DNA from: Butyrivibrio sp.
GTDB lineage: Bacteria > Bacillota_A > Clostridia > Lachnospirales > Lachnospiraceae
Length of the DNA stretch: 14,642 nucleotides
NCBI GenBank assembly: GCA_024690635.1
Contig: JAILOW010000106.1
Location: 1-14,642, forward strand
Direction: 5' to 3'
The translations under genes and the position numbers were made by a program. The notes under the pieces were generated by a model. The model saw only the letters and a list, made by a program, of their open reading frames with translations, searched no databases and had not been told where the DNA came from. How positions within the stretch are numbered: position 1 is the first letter of the stretch; every line of letters starts with the position of its first letter. Below are positions 1-6,269 of this stretch, piece by piece.

Positions 1-1001
1 TATCAAGGCCGATCCTTGTCCTAATGGCGGCGCCGGAAGAAGTTATGAATCTGGCAATCCTGTATCTTAGGATTTACTTTTTTGCCATGCCGGCGATCAT
101 GATCTACAACTACGGATCCGCAGTTCTTCGAAGCAAGGGAGATAGCAGGCGTCCGCTGTATGCCATGATCTTGTCGGGTGTTATAAACATCTTTCTGAAT
201 CTTTTGTTTGTTGTGGTTTTCCATTTGCATGTTATAGGTGTTGCGCTTGCCACGGTATTTTCTAATATGCTTGGAGCAGGACTGGTCCTGTTTTTCCTGA
301 TGACTGAGGAGGAAACCTTCAGGCTGGATTTCAGAAAGCTCAGGATTCAAAAGAGGTACCTTCTTAGGATGATGCAGATAGGCCTTCCTGCAGGATTGCA
401 GGGCGCGGTGTTCTCTTTATCCAACGTGGTTATCCAGTCCGCGGTAAACAGCTTTGGATCCGATGCCATTGCAGGAGCTACTGCGGCCGCTAATTTTGAC
501 TTTATTTCCTACTGTGTGATAAATTCCTTTGCCCAGTCCGCGGTTACTTTTACAAGCCAGAATTATGGTGCCAAAAAGCTGGACAGATGCAAAAAAGTAT
601 TCAGGATATGTATGACATGCGGTTTGGCGGCTTCTGCGTTAATAGTCTTTTTGTTTGTAATCTTCAGATATCAGGTCATTTTGCTCTTTACCACCAAGCC
701 TGAGGTCATTGAGTTTGCCATGATAAGGGTGATGAGCGCTTTTGTGTTCCACTACCTTATTGCAACCTATGAAATAAGCGGAGGATGCCTTCGCGGCATG
801 AATTTTTCCCTTGTTCCCGCACTTATTTCAATTATCGGAACCTGCGTTTTCAGGCTGATTTATGTGTTTGCTTATATTTCAAGAGTTCACGATTTTGACG
901 CGTTGTTCAGAGTTTATCCCATCTCCTGGGTGATCACGGGAACGCTGACATTGAGTGCATACTTTTTTATCAGAAACAGGCAGTTTAAAAGGATGAGCTA
1001 A
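1..1001 (+). CDS. MATE family efflux transporter, 5'-truncated by window edge
   Basis: This is the C-terminal part of a multidrug and toxin extrusion (MATE) antiporter, an integral membrane protein that exports cationic or organic compounds using a Na+ or H+ gradient. The reading frame is open from base 3, so the gene starts outside the window. Aligned by eye with the complete MATE protein at 9365-10720, the first visible residues (SRPILVLM) match HPLLKLM near residue 115 of that protein, so roughly 115 N-terminal residues are missing. Shared MATE landmarks include a YN...LR..G.SR.PLY segment, a G.PAGLQ loop opening the second half and a QNYGA..LDR motif. Hydrophobic helices run through the whole visible part. 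The substrate cannot be told from sequence. The stop codon lies in the loop of the terminator at 987-1017. Confidence 0.9.
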   Translation, partial: SRPILVLMAAPEEVMNLAILYLRIYFFAMPAIMIYNYGSAVLRSKGDSRRPLYAMILSGVINIFLNLLFVVVFHLHVIGVALATVFSNMLGAGLVLFFLMTEEETFRLDFRKLRIQKRYLLRMMQIGLPAGLQGAVFSLSNVVIQSAVNSFGSDAIAGATAAANFDFISYCVINSFAQSAVTFTSQNYGAKKLDRCKKVFRICMTCGLAASALIVFLFVIFRYQVILLFTTKPEVIEFAMIRVMSAFVFHYLIATYEISGGCLRGMNFSLVPALISIIGTCVFRLIYVFAYISRVHDFDALFRVYPISWVITGTLTLSAYFFIRNRQFKRMS

Positions 1002-1017
1002 GTGCTCATCCTTTTTC
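987..1017. terminator. Hairpin terminator shared by convergent genes
   Basis: A perfect 12-bp stem pairs 987-998 (AAAAGGATGAGC) with 1004-1015, with a 5-base loop TAAGT and a T-run on the plus strand. The loop holds the TAA stop of the MATE gene (999-1001). The right arm holds the TGA stop of the minus-strand DJ-1 gene (1006-1008). It should work well for the plus strand. On the minus strand the T-run is only four bases, so termination there is less certain. Confidence 0.85.
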
Positions 1018-1521
1018 TTTAAAGATCATATCAACAAGAGCTCTGCAGTAGTCCGGGATATCCGGGGGCCGTCTTGCAGATATCAGATTTTTATCTACTA
1101 CAACAGGTTCGTCGAGCCAGATGGCACCTGCGTGTGTCATGTCATCTTTTATTCCCGGGGTGCTGGTCACTTTCTTGCCCTGTAATATTTCTGCGGAAGC
1201 CAAAACCCATCCTGCGTGGCAGATTATGCCAATAGGCTTGTTTTGTGCATTCATATCACGTGTTATTTCCAGAACCTTATCAAATCTTCTGAGCTTGTCG
1301 GGAGCCCATCCTCCGGGAACAAGAAGAGCATCGAAGTCCTTGGCGTCGAGTTCGTTAAAAGAATCTTTTACCTCGCAAGGTACACCGTATTTTCCATGAT
1401 ACAATCCCGGTTTTTCCGCTGCAAGAACCACTTCTGCACCGGCTTCCCTGAGCCTCATCACAGGGCACCACAGCTCCAGGTCTTCGAAGTCCTCACTTAC
1501 CAATTGAAGAACCCTTTTCAT
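1006..1521 (-). CDS. DJ-1/PfpI family protein (class I glutamine amidotransferase-like fold)
   Basis: This 171-residue cytoplasmic protein of the DJ-1/PfpI superfamily is full length for the family. The conserved acidic residue lies in the FEDLEL motif (Glu13). The nucleophile elbow is I-I-C-H-A-G with Cys101 and His102. It is followed by the TPGIKDDM and GA.W.DE.VVVD.N.ISAR segments typical of PfpI, YhbO and YraA. Members have been described as intracellular cysteine peptidases, chaperones or deglycases acting on glyoxal or methylglyoxal adducts. Which activity applies here cannot be read from sequence, and a stress-protective role is inferred. A clear AAGGAGG site lies at 1528-1534, seven bases from the ATG. 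The GGDEF gene ends 17 bases upstream on the same strand, so the two are probably co-transcribed. Confidence 0.88.
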   Translation of the reverse strand: MKRVLQLVSEDFEDLELWCPVMRLREAGAEVVLAAEKPGLYHGKYGVPCEVKDSFNELDAKDFDALLVPGGWAPDKLRRFDKVLEITRDMNAQNKPIGIICHAGWVLASAEILQGKKVTSTPGIKDDMTHAGAIWLDEPVVVDKNLISARRPPDIPDYCRALVDMIFKEKG

Positions 1522-1538
1522 ATACAGCCTCCTTTATA

Positions 1539-2954
1539 TTATTCGCTTCGTTCGTTTTTAGATGCGAGCTTATCCTGATACATCAGCATATCTGCACGTT
1601 TGAATACATCGTCGACGGAAATATCCGTTGAGCTGTCAAATACAGCCATTCCCAGAGCCACAGAATAACGATCCCAGGGATCCTTTGTAAGATCGTTGGA
1701 AGTCAGCTCGAAGGTGGCGCGAAGCTGCTTGAGCAGGATGTTCCTGTTGCCATAGTCTCTGTTTTCCAAAAGAACGACGAATTCGTCGCCACCGATCCTG
1801 AATACGGGAGAGTGATCGTAAATTACGCAGATCTGATGGCAGGCGCCCGATATATAAAGGTCTCCGTTTTCATGTCCGTAGGTGTCGTTTATTAGTTTAA
1901 GATGATTAAGGTCGGCCATGACAATGGCAAAGTGCGCGCGTCCGTTCATGATATCGTCGTCGACCCTGGCCTTGACCTTATCATACCAGGCTTTGTTCTT
2001 TACGTGGGTAAGTGAATCCTGATAGGCAAGGATATCCATGTGACTTACCTGAGATTTCATGTCTTCGACCTGGAATTCCGCATCAAGGATGTTTTTGGCA
2101 TAGATTCGCATGTCTTTTGACATCTGTTCAACAGCTTTGGAAAGGGATTCCACCTCGTTGCCTGTGTGTATGGCCGGAGCGTCGTAGGACAGCATCTCTG
2201 GATCCTTTTGTTCATGGGAATTTTGGGCAAAAGATACCACGCTTTTTTCCAGTTTGCTGATGGGATCTGTGATGTTGCGATTCATCCAAAGGAGGAAAAG
2301 CGTGATGAACAGCGCGCCTAAAAGGATGATAAGTGCGATATTTACCATGGTATATGAGTGGATGGCTCTTTGGAGTTCTGACACTTCCACGTCCACGCAC
2401 AGCATGGCAAAACGCTCGCCTTTACTGTTTACAAGAGTTTTGGATGCAGTGTAATCATACCCCCAGGAACTGAAGTTTTTAAAAAAGACGATCCCGTCCT
2501 TTTCAAAAGCATTCTGATACAGGAGTATGTCTTTTAGCTCATATTCGTCAGTAGAGCGATAGCACAGATACAAGTCGTCCGGCTCATAGAGTCGTCCGTA
2601 GTGCGTGTCTGCGGAAACTATACTGACCATACATGAATTGTCACCATCTATGACGGGAAGACAGATATAGAGGTAATGAATGTTAAATTCGTCCATTATA
2701 CTGTCCATGAAGTCGCGGAGAATATAATATTTTTCAGATTCTATACCTGTTTTTGTGCACTCGGAAAGATCCTCGATGTCAATGTGATTTTCGGTGTACT
2801 CGAGGATGTCGGTCATCTGGCTCTCACAGGCATGATAAAGAGCTCTTGTGTAGTTGGTGTAGGTGATCACGCTGAGGATTAGACAAAGTAAGGCAATGAA
2901 GATAGAGCACCCGATAAATATGCTTCTTTTAAGAGGCTTTTTGTGTTCTGTCAT
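1539..2954 (-). CDS. Membrane-bound diguanylate cyclase with extracytoplasmic sensor (GGDEF)
   Basis: This 471-residue protein is predicted to make cyclic di-GMP from two GTP. A first membrane helix lies at about residues 11-32. An extracytoplasmic region, about 33-200, ends in a Cache-like segment (NSKGERFAMLCVDVEVSEL). A second helix follows at about 203-224, then a HAMP-like and coiled linker to about 300. The GGDEF domain fills about 305-465, with the intact signature GGDEF at 388-392, metal-binding Asp348 in the MADLN motif and the usual D-LT-..N opening. No EAL or HD-GYP domain is present. The inhibitory RxxD site expected just before the signature reads YDHS, so product feedback may be absent. 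The open frame extends 16 codons further to 3002. I chose ATG 2954 because GGGAG at 2960-2964 precedes it by five bases and no ribosome site precedes the longer start. DJ-1 follows in the same direction. Confidence 0.88.
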   Translation of the reverse strand: MTEHKKPLKRSIFIGCSIFIALLCLILSVITYTNYTRALYHACESQMTDILEYTENHIDIEDLSECTKTGIESEKYYILRDFMDSIMDEFNIHYLYICLPVIDGDNSCMVSIVSADTHYGRLYEPDDLYLCYRSTDEYELKDILLYQNAFEKDGIVFFKNFSSWGYDYTASKTLVNSKGERFAMLCVDVEVSELQRAIHSYTMVNIALIILLGALFITLFLLWMNRNITDPISKLEKSVVSFAQNSHEQKDPEMLSYDAPAIHTGNEVESLSKAVEQMSKDMRIYAKNILDAEFQVEDMKSQVSHMDILAYQDSLTHVKNKAWYDKVKARVDDDIMNGRAHFAIVMADLNHLKLINDTYGHENGDLYISGACHQICVIYDHSPVFRIGGDEFVVLLENRDYGNRNILLKQLRATFELTSNDLTKDPWDRYSVALGMAVFDSSTDISVDDVFKRADMLMYQDKLASKNERSE

Positions 2955-2992
2955 TTTATCTCCCAAGAAAAAAACAACAATACAACACATTA

Positions 2993-3021
2993 ATAATACC
3001 ATAATTAAAGTGAAAGATTAA
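2993..3021 (-). promoter_or_regulatory. Possible sigma-A promoter for the GGDEF gene
   Basis: On the minus strand, TTAATC (3021-3016) and TATTAT (2998-2993) are separated by 17 bases. The -10 matches consensus at five of six positions and the -35 at only three. Transcription would start near 2986, which fits the ATG at 2954 and excludes the longer open frame from 3002. Confidence 0.3.
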
Positions 3022-3038
3022 GGAAGATAAGATTACGG

Positions 3039-3067
3039 TTTACAAAATCGAACAAATGTTCTATAAT
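3039..3067 (+). promoter_or_regulatory. Near-consensus sigma-A promoter for the 94-residue orphan
   Basis: TTTACA (3039-3044) and TATAAT (3062-3067) are separated by exactly 17 bases: five of six -35 positions and a perfect -10. The predicted transcript starts near 3074, giving a leader of about 20 bases before the ATG at 3095. It lies back to back with the GGDEF gene. Confidence 0.75.
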
Positions 3068-3094
3068 CTTGTTACACTGATAGGAGCAGGTGTT

Positions 3095-3379
3095 ATGAGC
3101 AGGGTTATAGATAATGTTGATGTTATATGTGAACACAAGTCGGACGGCAGTGTTATTCCCATGCGATTCAGACTTATGAATGAGGATGGGGTATACGAGG
3201 CATATACCATCAAGGGTTACAGACAGCTTTTTCGAAGTGATGTCTATACGACCCCTGATGGTATCACCGTATGCAGCAGAGACAGGGTGTATGAGTGCAG
3301 AGTCCTTATTCTTGATATGTACAGGACAGTGAGGCTGTATTTTGATACCAATGCCTGCACCTGGAGAATTGCCATCTGA
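3095..3379 (+). CDS. Small conserved-looking hypothetical protein (94 aa)
   Basis: I do not recognise this protein. It is 94 residues, soluble, with no signal peptide, membrane helix or cysteine-rich motif. Its composition suggests a small beta-rich fold: alternating hydrophobic strands (VDVICEH, MRFRLMNEDG, VYECRVLILDM, TVRLYFDTNACTWRI) around a central YKGYR-like turn (IKGYRQLF) and a TTPDGITV loop. The open frame begins 13 codons earlier at 3056. That start would lie upstream of the predicted transcription start, whereas ATG 3095 has AGGAG at 3082-3086, eight bases away. The strong promoter and short leader suggest it is well expressed. It stands alone, with no close same-strand neighbour before the aldo/keto reductase 155 bases downstream. 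Confidence 0.7.
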   Translation: MSRVIDNVDVICEHKSDGSVIPMRFRLMNEDGVYEAYTIKGYRQLFRSDVYTTPDGITVCSRDRVYECRVLILDMYRTVRLYFDTNACTWRIAI

Positions 3380-3408
3380 GTATTTGGAAATTTAGAAGTT
3401 TTTACGTA

Positions 3409-3437
3409 TTTACCGCGTATTTTTGATGTGTTAGAAT
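3409..3437 (+). promoter_or_regulatory. Probable sigma-A promoter for the aldo/keto reductase
   Basis: TTTACC (3409-3414) and TAGAAT (3432-3437) are separated by 17 bases. Two copies of CGTATTT (3405-3411 and 3416-3422) are offset by 11 bases, about one helical turn, and overlap the -35 box and the start of the spacer. That arrangement could be an operator, but this is only a suggestion. Transcription would begin near 3444. Confidence 0.5.
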
Positions 3438-3469
3438 AGTCAAACAGGTAGATTTGGCGGAATATTATT

Positions 3470-3508
3470 GTGCGCAACCGTTGAGCAATGTTACATGGCG
3501 CTGCGCAC
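3470..3508 (+). repeat. Inverted repeat in the aldo/keto reductase leader
   Basis: GTGCGCA (3470-3476) is the exact reverse complement of TGCGCAC (3502-3508), with 25 bases between. It lies inside the predicted leader of about 90 bases and could form a closing helix around a short internal structure. I do not recognise a known riboswitch class. It could be a leader structure or a chance dyad. Confidence 0.4.
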
Positions 3509-3534
3509 CCACGCAAGGTATGGAGGGCTAACTT

Positions 3535-4665
3535 ATGGACAATTCTTTTCCCGAAATTAAAACTTTTTTCGGCTTTGGGTGCATGAGGCTTCCGATGATC
3601 GGATCGGAGGTTGATATCGAGCAGTTCAAAGAGATGACGGACTATTTTATTGAGAACGGATTCAACTATTTTGATACTGCGCACGGTTATATTGACGGTA
3701 AATCCGAGAAGGCAATAAAGATCGCTGTATCGGACAGATATCCCAGAGAAAAATTTCTTTTGACAAACAAGCTGTCGGATTCTTATTTCCATAAGGAAGA
3801 GGATATCAGACCCTTCTTCCAGAGCCAGCTTGAGGCGTGTGGCGTTGAGTATTTCGATTTTTATTTAATGCATGCGCAGAATGCCAGAAATTTTCAGCAG
3901 TATAAGGAATGCAGAGCATACGAAACAGCATTTAAATTAAAAGAGGAAGGCAAGATCAAGCATGTGGGTCTTTCTTTCCACGACAGCGCTGAAGTGTTGG
4001 ATGAGATCCTTACGACTTATCCCGACGTGGAGATCGTTCAGATACAGTTCAATTATGTGGATTATGAGGATCCCGGAGTGCAGAGTCGTAAGTGCTACGA
4101 GGTCTGCAGAAAACATAATAAACCCATGATAGTCATGGAGCCGGTAAAAGGAGGCAGTCTTGTTCAGCTTCCTGCCGAGGCGCAGAAGGTGTATGACGAG
4201 ATGGACAGCGACCTCTCAGCGGCAGGATATGCCATCAAGTTTGCTGCCAGCCAGGAGGGAATCAGGATAGTTCTTTCCGGTATGAGCGATATGGCACAGA
4301 TGAAGGATAATGTATCCTTTATGAAAGATTTTAAGCCTCTTACGGAAGCGGAAGTGGGGGCAATTGCCAAGGTTACTGCAATCTATAAGGGCTTGGAGGT
4401 TATTCCCTGTACGGCTTGCCACTATTGCGTCGAGCAGAATCACTGCCCTATGAACATCATGATCCCTGAGATGTTTGCGGCATTTAATACCGGAAAAGTA
4501 TTTGGAGACAAAGACCAGAAAAAATATTACAAAGAGGCACTTACAGCCGCAGATAACGGTGCAGCCAGTGCCTGCATTGAATGCGGAGGCTGCGAAGCCG
4601 TATGCCCTCAGCATCTTGAGATCAGATCACTTCTTAAGGATGTGGCAAAGGAATTTGAGGGGTAA
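3535..4665 (+). CDS. Aldo/keto reductase with C-terminal double [4Fe-4S] region
   Basis: This 376-residue cytoplasmic oxidoreductase has an NADPH-type aldo/keto reductase barrel (about 1-285). The catalytic tetrad is recognisable as Asp47 and Tyr52 (FDTAHGY), Lys79 (TNKL) and His113 (LMHAQN). The extra C-terminal region carries two cysteine sets: C292-x2-C295-x2-C298-x5-C304-P and C347-x2-C350-x2-C353-x3-C357-P, as in bacterial ferredoxin-like [4Fe-4S] domains. This fused form is common in anaerobic Firmicutes, and the clusters may exchange electrons with ferredoxin-type partners. The physiological substrate is unknown. GGAGG at 3522-3526 lies eight bases before the ATG. It has its own predicted promoter and is followed after 94 bases by the DHH gene in the same direction. 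No terminator is evident between them. Confidence 0.92.
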   Translation: MDNSFPEIKTFFGFGCMRLPMIGSEVDIEQFKEMTDYFIENGFNYFDTAHGYIDGKSEKAIKIAVSDRYPREKFLLTNKLSDSYFHKEEDIRPFFQSQLEACGVEYFDFYLMHAQNARNFQQYKECRAYETAFKLKEEGKIKHVGLSFHDSAEVLDEILTTYPDVEIVQIQFNYVDYEDPGVQSRKCYEVCRKHNKPMIVMEPVKGGSLVQLPAEAQKVYDEMDSDLSAAGYAIKFAASQEGIRIVLSGMSDMAQMKDNVSFMKDFKPLTEAEVGAIAKVTAIYKGLEVIPCTACHYCVEQNHCPMNIMIPEMFAAFNTGKVFGDKDQKKYYKEALTAADNGAASACIECGGCEAVCPQHLEIRSLLKDVAKEFEG

Positions 4666-4673
4666 AAATAGCC

Positions 4674-4702
4674 AAGACAATCAGTGACAAATAGTGTATC
4701 AT
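4674..4702 (+). promoter_or_regulatory. Possible promoter upstream of the DHH gene
   Basis: AAGACA (4674-4679) and TATCAT (4697-4702) are spaced by 17 bases. The match is moderate. A transcript from near 4709 would exclude a start at 4694 and fits the TTG start at 4760. Read-through from the aldo/keto reductase is also possible. Confidence 0.3.
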
Positions 4703-4759
4703 TTTGTTGTTGTTTACAGTAAAAATCTCGCTTTTTGCATGTTTCCGGAGGGAAAAGAG

Positions 4760-6259
4760 TTGAAGCTAAAAGAGCTGCTTAATTACAACAATATAGTGAT
4801 CCAGTGTCATGACAATCCGGATGCTGATGCTTTAGCATCCGGATTTGCTGTTAAATGGTATCTGGACAGTCATGGCAGGCAGTCCAGATTTATATATTCA
4901 GGGCGTAAACCGGTGGAAAAGAGCAATCTTGTTCTTATGATCGAGAATTTGGCTATTCCTGTGGAATATGTAACGGAGCTTGCAGAGCCGGAACTTTTGG
5001 TAACTGTGGATTGCCAGTATGGTGAAAGCAATGTTTCAAGGTTTGATGCCGCAACAGTTGCTGTGATAGATCACCATCAGGTGTCCGGAAGCCTTCCGGA
5101 GCTTTCTGAGGTAAGGAGCAATTACGGTTCCTGTTCGACCATCATTTATGAGCTTTTGCAGGAAGAGGGGATAGATATAAATGATCATGAGGATCTGTCC
5201 ACTGCATTGTACTACGGTCTTATGACAGACACGGGCGGATTCGAGGAAATATCACATCCTTCGGATAAGGATCTTAGGGATTATGCCAAACCCAGGCAGA
5301 CAGATATAGTTCTTTTCAGGAATTCTAATCTTACCAGAGAAGAAATGGTGATCGCGGGAGATGCTCTTAAACATGCCCGTTATAACGAGGAAAGATCGTA
5401 TTCCATAGTGGCGGCGAAGCCATGTGATCCCAATATTCTGGGGCTTATAAGCGACATGATGCTTGAAGTGGACAGTATAGATACCTGTCTGGTTTACAGT
5501 ATCCTGCCTTTTGGGATCAAGCTTTCCGTGAGGAGCTGCGTTAAAGAAGTGAAAGCCAGTGAACTGGCGGCGTTTTTGACAGAAGGATACGGAGGAGGCG
5601 GAGGACATCTGGTAAAGGCGGGAGGTCTTTTGAAAAAGGATCTTTTGGAAAAAGCCGGAATCTCGTATGAGGCGGATGTCCTTGAAAAGTTCTTAAATGA
5701 CAGGATGAAGGCCTACTTTGAAACTTCTGAGGTAATATACGCCGGAGAATACAGCGAGGATGTTTCTGCGCTTGATCACTATGTGAAACGCGAGGTCAAT
5801 GTGGGGTACGTCAAGGCTTCAGATCTTGCAACAGTTGGAAATAAGGTGATGATCAGAACTCTTGAAGGTGACGTTGATGTCGTGATCGGAGATGACACAT
5901 ATATCATAATAGGCGTAAACGGTGAGATATATCCCATAAACGAGGACAAATTCCGGGCTTCATACAGGCTGTCTGACGAAGTGTATGTTTTCCCGGGGGA
6001 GTATGCGCCTTCTGTTATGAATCATGCTACGGCGGAGAGAGTTCCTCTGTTGCCATGTGCAAGGAGCTGTGTGGCAGCCGGAGGCGGGGGAATATACGCA
6101 AGGGAACTGGATCACAGAGTCAAAGTGTTTACAAGATGGGATCCGGACAAGTATTACCTTGGAAAAGAAGGGGATTACCTTGCCGCCAGAGTGGATGATC
6201 CTTCGGATGTTTATGTGATCGCCAGAGAAATATTTGAAAAGACATATATTAAGGATTGA
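4760..6259 (+). CDS. DHH/DHHA1 phosphoesterase with unusual C-terminal extension
   Basis: This 499-residue protein of the RecJ/NrnA/GdpP-type DHH superfamily contains Mn2+-dependent enzymes that cleave phosphodiesters in nanoRNA, pAp, pApA or cyclic dinucleotides. The active-site motifs are intact: HDNPDAD (Asp18, Asp21, Asp23), TVDC (Asp84), IDHHQ (Asp104-His106) and LMTDTGGF (Asp157). A DHHA1 glycine-rich loop, YGGGGGH.VKAGG, lies at about 277-289. After about residue 320 comes a 180-residue extension not found in NrnA. It has two related-looking segments, about 364-402 (GVNGEIYPINEDKFRASY) and 463-496 (DVYVIAREIFEKTY), that resemble the PGDYG-type module. I chose TTG 4760 because GGAGGG (4747-4752) precedes it by seven bases. 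In-frame GTG 4694 and ATG 4739 have no ribosome site, and the family normally begins right at this point. The TIR gene follows after 10 bases. Confidence 0.85.
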   Translation: MKLKELLNYNNIVIQCHDNPDADALASGFAVKWYLDSHGRQSRFIYSGRKPVEKSNLVLMIENLAIPVEYVTELAEPELLVTVDCQYGESNVSRFDAATVAVIDHHQVSGSLPELSEVRSNYGSCSTIIYELLQEEGIDINDHEDLSTALYYGLMTDTGGFEEISHPSDKDLRDYAKPRQTDIVLFRNSNLTREEMVIAGDALKHARYNEERSYSIVAAKPCDPNILGLISDMMLEVDSIDTCLVYSILPFGIKLSVRSCVKEVKASELAAFLTEGYGGGGGHLVKAGGLLKKDLLEKAGISYEADVLEKFLNDRMKAYFETSEVIYAGEYSEDVSALDHYVKREVNVGYVKASDLATVGNKVMIRTLEGDVDVVIGDDTYIIIGVNGEIYPINEDKFRASYRLSDEVYVFPGEYAPSVMNHATAERVPLLPCARSCVAAGGGGIYARELDHRVKVFTRWDPDKYYLGKEGDYLAARVDDPSDVYVIAREIFEKTYIKD

Positions 6260-6269
6260 TTTACAAGAA

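Noticed and set aside
2955..3002. Longer start (ATG 3002) for the GGDEF protein
   Set aside because: There is no ribosome site, and a candidate -10 box lies at 2998-2993. ATG 2954 has a good site.
3244..3792. Open frame of 182 codons on the minus strand
   Set aside because: It overlaps the 94-residue gene, a promoter and the start of the aldo/keto reductase. It has no ribosome site and no recognisable protein pattern.
4721..4738. AAAAA...TTTTT dyad before the DHH gene
   Set aside because: Only five A-T pairs, too weak for a terminator and without other support.
6234..6269. Longer start (TTG 6234) for the TIR protein
   Set aside because: It would overlap the DHH gene and add 12 residues before the standard TIR opening, with no ribosome site.
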